The notes beneath the pieces are model-generated. The model had not been told where the DNA came from. It made no database searches and saw nothing but the letters and a program-made list of their open reading frames with translations. 64,000 nt of DNA, from positions 296,179 to 360,178 of the forward strand of contig JAMYHL010000044.1 in the NCBI GenBank assembly GCA_025531455.1, read 5' to 3'. This document shows, one piece after another, positions 56,622 to 64,000 of the stretch; position 1 is the stretch's first letter, and each line of letters starts with the position of its first letter. The translations under genes and the position numbers were made by a program. Source of the stretch: Apiotrichum sp. Y4204 (taxonomy: Eukaryota > Basidiomycota > Tremellomycetes > Trichosporonales > Trichosporonaceae).

Positions 56622-59600
56622 ATGGCGACTCCAGACAGCCCACGGATATCAGTATCCGCTTTGGCCACCAGTCCGTGCAGCCCTCGGAGCGCCCGTCTCA
56701 AGCTGCACGACTCGACTAGCAGCATCGCCTCGGCGGCCCGCAACACCATTATGCACTCGAGCGCCAAGGGATGGTCCCCGCTGACCATCAACAAGAACCG
56801 GGACTCGTCCAACTCGACTTGCGGCACTTCGACCAGCGGCACCACGAGCCCCATACTCCCCAACCACACGGGCGGATCGATAAGCAGCAGTGTAGCTCCC
56901 ACGAGCCCTAACGGACTGGGGAGCAGCACCACTCGTCGCACTTCAAGCTCATACCGTCACATGGCCACCAACTCACTCGTGGCGAAGTCGCCCTTTAAGG
57001 ACCTCAAGACCCGCGAGGGTGCCCTTTCCAACGGCGTGGCACTTTCTCCCGACAGTGAAGTAATCCATGAACGTCGCTCCACTACCCGCGCACTTGGCCA
57101 GACTCCCAGGCTCGCCTATGGCAGCGCAAACACCCCCAAGAACGCGATCGGTTTGGGATCGGCGATCAGCGGCACCCGCAAAGTTTCCAACGAGCGCAAG
57201 GTGTCGTTCCCGTCGTCGATCGACCGCTACGACGACCTAGAGCTGAAGCCTCGCCGGACCTCAGGCTCCAAGGAGAACGATGCTCCCCGTCGAGGCATGC
57301 CTCGCAAGTCTCTCGCGTACCGTGCAACGATTGAGGGTGAGCGGGTCACCAAGTCCCCGTTCCTCTCCGAGCGCCCGGAGGATTTTGACGAAGAGAGCTA
57401 TGTGGAGTCTCCGGCTGAGCCCCCGCGCCGTCGCGGCAGCAACCGCCGTCATGTGAGCCCCAGCGCCCACTTGACTTCGGCAAGGGCCTCCATGTCGCCG
57501 TCGTCGTCTCCTCAACCTTCCCGAGTGGCCTCGGCCTCCATGGCGGTCTCGCCCCTCAAGCAGGAGGTCGTGCCCTCAGGGCCGACACCCACCAAGTCGG
57601 CTCTGGCTTCCACAAAGCGCGTTGGCGCCACTCAGAATATCGAGTCTCCGAGTCGCAAGACAGTCACCTTTGAGCCCGTCCCAGATGTCAAGGAGTACGA
57701 ACTCTCTAGCCGCGACATCTCACTGGCAAGCATTCCTCAAGACGACGGGGACGATGAGGAGTGGATCGACGAGGGCAATGTCGACTGGGTCGGCAAGGTT
57801 ATCCGCGATGACCGCGACATCTCCATGGACTCGATGGATTCCGGTGACATTCCTGTCGGAGACGTCTCGGCGACGGCTGATTTCATGGACAGCCTCATCG
57901 AGGACGGATTCTACGAGGGGACTTCGCAGGAAGAGGCATTCCAGGACGACTCTCAGTTTGAGATCCCCATGGAGTCGTTCACCCAGTACATCGAGTCTGG
58001 TGAGAATGGCGACGACACCCCCATGGCCTCGACTCCTATTGCGGAGAAGCAAAGTCTCCCTGTACCCCCGTCGCCACAGCACGTACATATCGTGAACCCG
58101 CATCTGCCCCCCACCACGCAGCCAGACTTGCCTCACAGCGACGACCACAGCATGCTTCGCACGGCCGACGCGTCCCAGCCCGCGATTCCTCAAAGCCCCA
58201 ACCACATGTCCTCCCCCGGACCCCATGCCCACCAGGAAGGCGCGCTGTACGACCCGTTTATTACGATTCAGACTGCCACCGACGTCCTCGTAGGCAACCA
58301 CGAGCGCGTCGAGAATGGTGTTCCCCTGGGTCGCTCCTCTCACCATGAGCGCGTCCAGGCCGCTCGTATGCTCGCGACCCAGAAGCTCGGCCTCGGCCTC
58401 CCTGGCGCCATGCCGCGCTCGGCATCTCCCGTACATGCCGCTTCGGACTCGGACATGGACTCGCCTGTCACCCAGCCCAAGGAGCTTGAGAGCGATGTGT
58501 TTGGTGCTGTAATTGCCTCTCCTGCCCGTAGCATGGGTCCAGGCCGCCGTGTCTCTGGCACCCCAGAGTACGACGGTCCCAGTAAGCGAATGGCGCAGTT
58601 CCGAGCCTCCAAGAACAACACGCCGACCAAGAGTACGCCTCGTCGCCCCCTGCCTCCGCCTGCGCCGATTGAGATACCCAGCCCGGTGCAGGTCGTGGCC
58701 CACAGTGGCGATGAGTCGGAGACGGACTCGGAAGCAGAGACTGGAAACTCGCTCATCATCCCCACGCCACTGCCTGTCATTAAGGGAACTTCGCCATTGA
58801 TGACTCCCATGGCCTCGGAGGACGACATGACCGAGGACGAGGGCAACAACCGCGACAAGGACCTCCCGCCGGTTCCTAAGGCGCGGGTCTCAGACATTGC
58901 ACCCCGAATCGCACTCTCACCCGAGCTCGAGGAAGTCTCCCAGCAACTTAGTGAGCTAAATGTCGACGATAGCCGCGACCAGATTGAAGACGCGGACGAC
59001 GAGCCCCTCACACCGCCGCCTGCCCTTCGGCGGTCGATGCGTGAGGACAGCCCCCGTATCCCGTCTCTCGAGTTTGACCAAGGCCTCGGCTTTGGTCCAT
59101 CGGAAGAGCAATCGCCACCTGCCACGCCTACTCGTGCTACCCCCAAGCCCGTGACTATCATCACTGCACCCTCGCCCTCCGACGGTACTCCCAGTCGGAG
59201 CGGAACCCCAACCACGCCGCGATTCGGCTCCGCGGCGAACTCTCCCTCTCGTGGCCACTCGCCAGTGTCGAACCAGTCGCCGCTTGACACGCCCACGCGC
59301 AGTGGAACCCCGGCTCGTCAGCCTTCGCCTCTCGCCTCTGTGGTGACTGCAGACTCTGACACGCCGTACGAGGAGGAAACTTCGATAATAGCTGCCGAGT
59401 TTGGAGGCAACAGCGACGAGTTCAACGATGCGAGCACAACCACCCGTATACGCCAAAGGATCTCCCGCGAGATGATTCGTGAGACTGTCAACCAACGTGT
59501 TGCGGCCGGCGGCCTCTCCCGGCCAGTATCAATGTTTGACGGCCCCCGCCCGTCGATGATAGATGCTCCTCGCCGCCGAAATGTCTCCCCGCTTCGCATC

Positions 59601-61553
59601 ACGCCCCGCATCCCCAAGTCCTCGTCGCAAAGTCTACTGGATGGTGCTCGTTCCCCCACGAGCCCGACCGCCTCGACCGCTCTCCAACAGCTCCGCAACA
59701 GCAATGAGTCGCCCAAGTCGGCGCTGGACCGTATCATGAACCAGCTCGGCAAGGATGACGAGTGCGTCTCGCCATCCGATCTACCCCAGAGCCCAACCAA
59801 GGTTGTGTCCCCTGCTCGCGTTCTCCGAAAGGGCCAAGAGCCGGAGGAAGAGGATGCCCCGAACGTCCCCCCATCCGTCGCGGGCTCAATCGTCAACGAC
59901 CCCAAAGCTCTCGCTGCAGCTCGCCGCAGCCGTCGCCGCAGCGCGAGCGTGTCGGACGCCGCTGTCAGCAGGATTAGGTCGCCCCGTCTCACGCTTGGAG
60001 GTATTGGCAAGGACACAGACTCTATCCTCAACGACGTCCGTGACGAGATTGAGCATATTGGTAGCCAGCGCGGCTACCGCGTGCGCACAAAGAGCAACGT
60101 GCGTGTGACCTACACTGGTGACATAGACGAGTCTTCGGCCGGCAACCTCGAGATTGGCAAGGCATGGCGCCCTGTTCGTCGTCCCTCCGACATGAACGAG
60201 CACAGCAAGGAGATCCGCGCTGCTCGTGCTCGTGAGGCATCCGAGGGCAAGGCCAGTGGCACCATCTTTGTGAAGGTGCTCGGCATTGAGGCACTCAAAC
60301 TTCCCCTCCCCGTCGACCCGACCAACTTCTGCATCACGATGGACAACGGTATCGACTACATCCGGACGCCGTACAATGTCCTCAAGGAGGGGGCGCACAT
60401 CAATCAGGAGTTCTCTCTTGTGGAGCACAAGAACTTTGAGTTCAGCCTCTCGCTCGACATTCGTCGTGATCCGCACATCATGAAGCTCGTAGAGGAGCGC
60501 GAAAAGTACAAGTCTGCACTTGCGGCGAGCAAGACCAACCTCGCGGCCAGCACAGCGACCATGGCTTCGACCGCTACTTCGTCGCGTCTTGAGCCACCGA
60601 AGCCGATACAGCCCCCGCGTCCAACGAGTCCCGCGGTTTCGCTTTCATCCCACCGCAGTGGCTTCAGCTTCCGCTCGCTCTTCTCCTCGCCGAGGAAGAA
60701 CCGCCATCAGCGGACGCAGAGCACACCGTCAATGCTCTCGCAGTCCACATCGTCTGCCATCCCTGCATCCCTTCCGATGCGCAAGGCGGCGCCGCCACAA
60801 GCTCAGGCTCCCACGCCCCCACCCGAATCGCTGGCGCGGTATCTCGTTGACACGGGCGGTAACACGATCGCCAAGACCCACATTGCCTTCAAGCCTATTG
60901 CCAAGCAGTGTGAGGCCAAGGTTCTCGAGATTCGCTATCCCATGTTTGCAATGTTCAAGCCGGACGGAACTAGCCAACGCCAACAGGTGGCGAAGATCAC
61001 CATTCAGATTCTTCGTCTGCCACCACTCCCAGGACTCGCCCCCGAGGAGCTCCCAGGCAGCATTGAGGACACGCTCCGCGGTCTGCGGCACCACGCGTGG
61101 CACCTACATGAGTACAATGAGGGTGTCCTGACGCAGCTGGGTGGCGACTGCCGCGCACCTCGTCGTCGACTGTTCCGGCTGGTCGGCGGTCATCTCTTGG
61201 CAATCAACGAGGTGACGCGCAAGGAGGTTGCAAGCATCGACCTGCGCCTTGCCACACGGGTTCTTGACCTAAACGCCCCGAGCGCGCACGCCGACGACGA
61301 CTACGACCCCTTCTCGTCACGCGCATTCTCCTTCCAGCTCAAGTTCTCGGACGGCGAGGGCATCACGTTCAGCGCCGACAACAACGAGGACAAGACGGTG
61401 TGGATGGACACATTCAACGGTCTCATCGGGCGCATTCCGCCAAACCCATTGTGGGCCGAGATGCTGTCGGAGCAGCAGGCCGCCGAGGAGAAGGAACGCC
61501 GCGCGTCGCGCGGTCCGCGGAAAAGTGCGCGCGTGAGCGTGCCCCGGGCATAG
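56622..61553 (+). CDS. Anillin/Bud4/Mid2-like septum-organising protein
   Basis: A 1643-residue protein in one exon, likely acting at the bud neck or septum with septins. The first ~1150 residues are Ser/Pro-rich and disordered with many SP/TP sites and repeated KSPF. Basic and acidic patches alternate (DDGDDEEWIDEGNVDWVGK). The conserved region begins near residue 1211 with SGTIFVKVLGIEALKLPLPV and CITMDNGIDYIRTPYNVLKE, matching the anillin-type domain of fungal Bud4/Mid2. A further block reads KTHIAFKPIAKQCEAKVLEI. A PH domain follows near 1500-1610 (VLTQLGGDCRAPRRRLFRLV to KTVWMDTFNGLI). The start context is CACCATGGCG. Absence of introns over 4.9 kb is unusual for this window. Confidence 0.85.
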   Translation: MATPDSPRISVSALATSPCSPRSARLKLHDSTSSIASAARNTIMHSSAKGWSPLTINKNRDSSNSTCGTSTSGTTSPILPNHTGGSISSSVAPTSPNGLGSSTTRRTSSSYRHMATNSLVAKSPFKDLKTREGALSNGVALSPDSEVIHERRSTTRALGQTPRLAYGSANTPKNAIGLGSAISGTRKVSNERKVSFPSSIDRYDDLELKPRRTSGSKENDAPRRGMPRKSLAYRATIEGERVTKSPFLSERPEDFDEESYVESPAEPPRRRGSNRRHVSPSAHLTSARASMSPSSSPQPSRVASASMAVSPLKQEVVPSGPTPTKSALASTKRVGATQNIESPSRKTVTFEPVPDVKEYELSSRDISLASIPQDDGDDEEWIDEGNVDWVGKVIRDDRDISMDSMDSGDIPVGDVSATADFMDSLIEDGFYEGTSQEEAFQDDSQFEIPMESFTQYIESGENGDDTPMASTPIAEKQSLPVPPSPQHVHIVNPHLPPTTQPDLPHSDDHSMLRTADASQPAIPQSPNHMSSPGPHAHQEGALYDPFITIQTATDVLVGNHERVENGVPLGRSSHHERVQAARMLATQKLGLGLPGAMPRSASPVHAASDSDMDSPVTQPKELESDVFGAVIASPARSMGPGRRVSGTPEYDGPSKRMAQFRASKNNTPTKSTPRRPLPPPAPIEIPSPVQVVAHSGDESETDSEAETGNSLIIPTPLPVIKGTSPLMTPMASEDDMTEDEGNNRDKDLPPVPKARVSDIAPRIALSPELEEVSQQLSELNVDDSRDQIEDADDEPLTPPPALRRSMREDSPRIPSLEFDQGLGFGPSEEQSPPATPTRATPKPVTIITAPSPSDGTPSRSGTPTTPRFGSAANSPSRGHSPVSNQSPLDTPTRSGTPARQPSPLASVVTADSDTPYEEETSIIAAEFGGNSDEFNDASTTTRIRQRISREMIRETVNQRVAAGGLSRPVSMFDGPRPSMIDAPRRRNVSPLRITPRIPKSSSQSLLDGARSPTSPTASTALQQLRNSNESPKSALDRIMNQLGKDDECVSPSDLPQSPTKVVSPARVLRKGQEPEEEDAPNVPPSVAGSIVNDPKALAAARRSRRRSASVSDAAVSRIRSPRLTLGGIGKDTDSILNDVRDEIEHIGSQRGYRVRTKSNVRVTYTGDIDESSAGNLEIGKAWRPVRRPSDMNEHSKEIRAARAREASEGKASGTIFVKVLGIEALKLPLPVDPTNFCITMDNGIDYIRTPYNVLKEGAHINQEFSLVEHKNFEFSLSLDIRRDPHIMKLVEEREKYKSALAASKTNLAASTATMASTATSSRLEPPKPIQPPRPTSPAVSLSSHRSGFSFRSLFSSPRKNRHQRTQSTPSMLSQSTSSAIPASLPMRKAAPPQAQAPTPPPESLARYLVDTGGNTIAKTHIAFKPIAKQCEAKVLEIRYPMFAMFKPDGTSQRQQVAKITIQILRLPPLPGLAPEELPGSIEDTLRGLRHHAWHLHEYNEGVLTQLGGDCRAPRRRLFRLVGGHLLAINEVTRKEVASIDLRLATRVLDLNAPSAHADDDYDPFSSRAFSFQLKFSDGEGITFSADNNEDKTVWMDTFNGLIGRIPPNPLWAEMLSEQQAAEEKERRASRGPRKSARVSVPRA

Positions 61554-62283
61554 GGTGCAGACAGCGGAGGGAGGACTGATCTCGACTGAGCTTTGTAGCT
61601 TGATATCTAGCTCCGCGAGCTAGAGCCCAAAATCATCATCGGGTGCAAGCCCTGGCGGCTAGACACGATTCGCGCGCCGTGCAGCCGGCAGGACAGTCAC
61701 TCTCACATTATTTTTTGACATCGTAGTGCTTGTTTAACAGCGGTAATGGGACGACTTGTACGAATGAATCGTTGTGTTATGGAGATGAGATTGGAGCAGG
61801 GTAACTGCCCGACGGGTCACAGGCAGGCACAGCGTGGCAAGACGCACTCTCTGACACGCATGGCGGACCCCGCATGACTTGTAGCGTCGTACGACTGACA
61901 AAGTGGTGAGATGTTGGTCAGAAGGACTGCAGTCGCAGGAAAGCTCTGGTTAGGATCCACTGACATGTACAACTGTCTTTGAGAACGCAGAACGCACGCT
62001 GGTATACACCACAGCATTTGCAGGCACCACATTTGTTAGACGCAAACGTGTGGAGACTGGGCACATGAAGCGTCCCATCGTGTGCAGCTTTGATGAGCCC
62101 GTTGGTCTTGTGAGAAGAGGTAGCGTCAGTGTATTGTGTGAGTCAAAAAATCAAACACGATGCGCGGTTCTTTCTAGAGCTCGTCGGCATGCCTGGAATC
62201 GTCATATGAAATCACAGATTCAGATGACTACACAAACATGCACTCATATCTGCAACTTAGAAAACCTCTATCGACCCCTCAAG

Positions 62284-62553
62284 TTATAAGAGTAGCTTTC
62301 CATCTCTCAGCACCTCAGCCATCAAGTCACACTCTCGCCAACGCCAACCTTCAAGGCGCGGTCCCCATTGCGAGCGTTCTTCTCCGCCTCGGCAGCAACA
62401 ACAATGGGGACGGAGCGGTTCTTCCTCGCCACAGAGCTCATGCCTGGCAGAGGTCAGCGAGGTCCTGGAGCGGATGTGCAGGTCGCTTGGGAGGGGCAGG
62501 GCGAAGGCGGGGAGAATCGCAGCGTGGGCGACTATCAGGAAGGCGAAGTGCAT
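62284..62553 (-). CDS. Possible small secreted protein, 89 residues
   Basis: The frame starts MHFAFLIVAHAAILPAFALP, a credible signal peptide. It continues with a basic stretch and CCCCRGG, to a stop at 62284. The frame is open 48 codons upstream of this ATG, which argues for chance. A different frame downstream (beginning MSSVARKNRSVPIVV, preceded by a CTGACCTCTGCCAG acceptor-like site) looks equally coding, so a spliced form is possible. Low confidence. Confidence 0.22.
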   Translation of the reverse strand: MHFAFLIVAHAAILPAFALPLPSDLHIRSRTSLTSARHELCGEEEPLRPHCCCCRGGEERSQWGPRLEGWRWRECDLMAEVLRDGKLLL

Positions 62554-63837
62554 CGTTGTCAGAATGATGATCGTAAGGTATGGTGTGGAATGACTCGCAG
62601 GCAACAGTGGATGTGTGTCATCAGTAGTCGGAATGCGAGGGCGGCTGCTCGGCTCCATGTCATCGGTGCCATGACGGGGCAAACCATGTCTGTGCATCTG
62701 TGGAACGTCACGAAGCCAAATCTACAGTCCATCAGCCTTGCTAGGAGTCTGTCTCGGACGTCGACAGATGGTCCATGTCTGCGGGGCAACTCTGTCGCTC
62801 GTCGCTCGGCGCCGCTCTTGTGCCGGCGATATTCGTACTTCGCGCCAGTCACGTCCATCACATGTCCTCAGCTGACGATGTCGACCACCGAAATCGTAAA
62901 TGCCATTCAGACCCCTACTGTCAATCTATGACGCTCTGGTCAATACCACGTCACATTCCGCCTGAGAGCACGGCCGAGGGGCATGTGGAGCTGTGGAAGG
63001 AGGCGACGATCGTGGCCATAGCCGAATAGATGTGGCGGATGTACATCGGTGTCATGGTGTCAGCTGGTTGCCGGCCATCAAGCATCAAGGAAGGATGTCC
63101 AGGAAGGAATGCCCAAGCTGGCAAGCTGGCAAGCATGGCGCGCGTTGCTTTCGACTTGGATTAGATGTGGCGTAATGTGTAAGCACGATGAACTCTTGCA
63201 ACGAGTTCCGACGCGCGCCGGAGTTATGGCGGCGCGAAGAGAGGCAGCTGACGCGAAGTTGGTACTAATCTCGGCACTTGTCCGCCTCCATCTCACAATC
63301 TCACGGGGATCAGACATGCCCTGACAAAGACATAGACATCCAGAAGTGTCCTTGGCCGCATCGGGTCCCCGCATCCCCCGCGGGTCTCCTGTGGAGCATA
63401 TGAGTGCCAAGAGCATCAATCACAGGGACACTGACAGCTGGCCATACTCCGAGAACTGGACCCGAGTTCGCTGGAGTGAGTCAAGTTACCGATCGTATCG
63501 AGCCCGAGCCCGGCATCTGTCACTGTAATCCAGGCTGGATCCGGTTCGAGTCGTGTTAGTCGTGGAGTTGTTGGGCTTCCGAGCTACCGAGCCGCCGAGT
63601 CATCACGCCGCGGACCGCGTGGCTGAAACACCGAGACCGCGAGACCTCCAGGCCCACTAGCTGCATGGTTGGGAGCTGTTGCCCGCGATTCTGGCCCGTT
63701 CCCGAGTTGCACTACTCGCTCGGCGCCACAGCCCGCTAACCTCACTACTAACCGGCGTCTCGGCATCTCGGCACACTCCGGATACCATACCTTTAGCGGG
63801 AGATGACAACGTCGGTTCCTGTGGGCTTAACCCGGGG

Positions 63838-63845
63838 CATAAAAA
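63838..63845 (+). promoter_or_regulatory. TATA-like element of the last gene
   Basis: CATAAAAA about 65 bases before the ATG at 63903, followed by a pyrimidine-rich start region. Confidence 0.4.
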
Positions 63846-63902
63846 TGTCTAGCGTACTGGCATGCATGTGCGTTCTCCCTTGTTTCCCCTCCACTATACA
63901 CC

Positions 63903-64000
63903 ATGGGGCACACTCACACACCAGCCCAGCTACATCTGCCGCTCGAGTTTGAGCGCGTCGACGACAAGGAGGCGCTCGACAATGCCTCGGCCTGCGCGCC
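63903..64000 (+). CDS. 5' end of a protein gene cut by the window edge
   Basis: An ATG in a CACCATGGGG context opens a frame reading MGHTHTPAQLHLPLEFERVD and on to the edge with strongly biased codons. A TATA-like element lies upstream. Only about 32 residues are visible, so no function is given. Confidence 0.6.
   Translation, partial: MGHTHTPAQLHLPLEFERVDDKEALDNASACA

Larger units (their letters stand above)
61554..63902. other. Gene-poor region before the last gene
   Basis: About 2.3 kb with the 3' flank of the anillin-like gene and the promoter of the last gene (CATAAAAA at 63838-63845). One possible small secreted protein at 62284-62553 is listed separately; nothing else is supported. 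Confidence 0.45.

Overview
The window is nuclear DNA of a GC-rich fungus. Genes carry short GT-AG introns, mostly 32-145 nt, with CTAAC/CTGAC-type branch sites. Products are typical eukaryotic ones (SUMO protease, PP4 subunit, fibrillarin, Dcp2, Atg3, anillin-like protein), and secreted chitin- and glucan-active enzymes are present. Gene style points to a basidiomycete yeast, probably Tremellomycetes (Trichosporonales-like); the species is not determined.

Layout, left to right: a SUMO protease (Ulp1 type, minus, 972-3080) is divergent from the PP4 regulatory subunit 3 gene (plus, 3528-6428). That gene converges on a 1-Cys peroxiredoxin (minus, 6921-8245), which is divergent from a CCCH zinc-finger protein (plus, 9590-12003). 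Then come a ubiquitin-specific protease with a long disordered N-terminus (minus, 13521-16509) and fibrillarin/NOP1 (plus, 17830-19051). A possible uncharacterised spliced gene lies at 19655-20394, beside an intron-bearing tRNA-Gly(GCC). Next are the decapping enzyme DCP2 (minus, 20786-23345), an intron-bearing tRNA-Phe(GAA), and a secreted GH18 chitinase (minus, 25056-27308). An RBM26/27-like RNA-binding protein (minus, 30139-32448) is divergent from mitochondrial uS14 (plus, 32845-33293). A fucose-permease-type transporter and a 3-hydroxyacyl-CoA dehydrogenase family enzyme lie in tandem (37043-39786). They are followed by a zinc alcohol dehydrogenase (44752-46003), a secreted GH128-type glucanase (minus, 46986-48224), a protein I do not recognise (51944-53410), ATG3 (minus, 53834-55327), a 1643-residue anillin/Bud4/Mid2-like protein (56622-61553), and the first 98 bases of another gene.

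The window is not one pathway. Shared themes are RNA metabolism (NOP1, DCP2, RBM26-like, CCCH protein, two tRNAs), ubiquitin-like systems (Ulp1, USP, ATG3), and cell wall and septum (chitinase, GH128, anillin-like). Gene-poor stretches of 2.3-5 kb lie between several of these genes.

The most interesting observation is in the chitinase. Its N-terminus is built like a pheromone precursor: two copies of LGGSHYVA, each followed by a Lys-Arg site, with tracts made only of X-Ala/X-Pro dipeptides after each Lys-Arg. This suggests Kex2 plus dipeptidyl-aminopeptidase processing that releases small peptides from an enzyme precursor. A second oddity is the peroxiredoxin, where no canonical splice donor in the right phase reaches the catalytic-cysteine exon.
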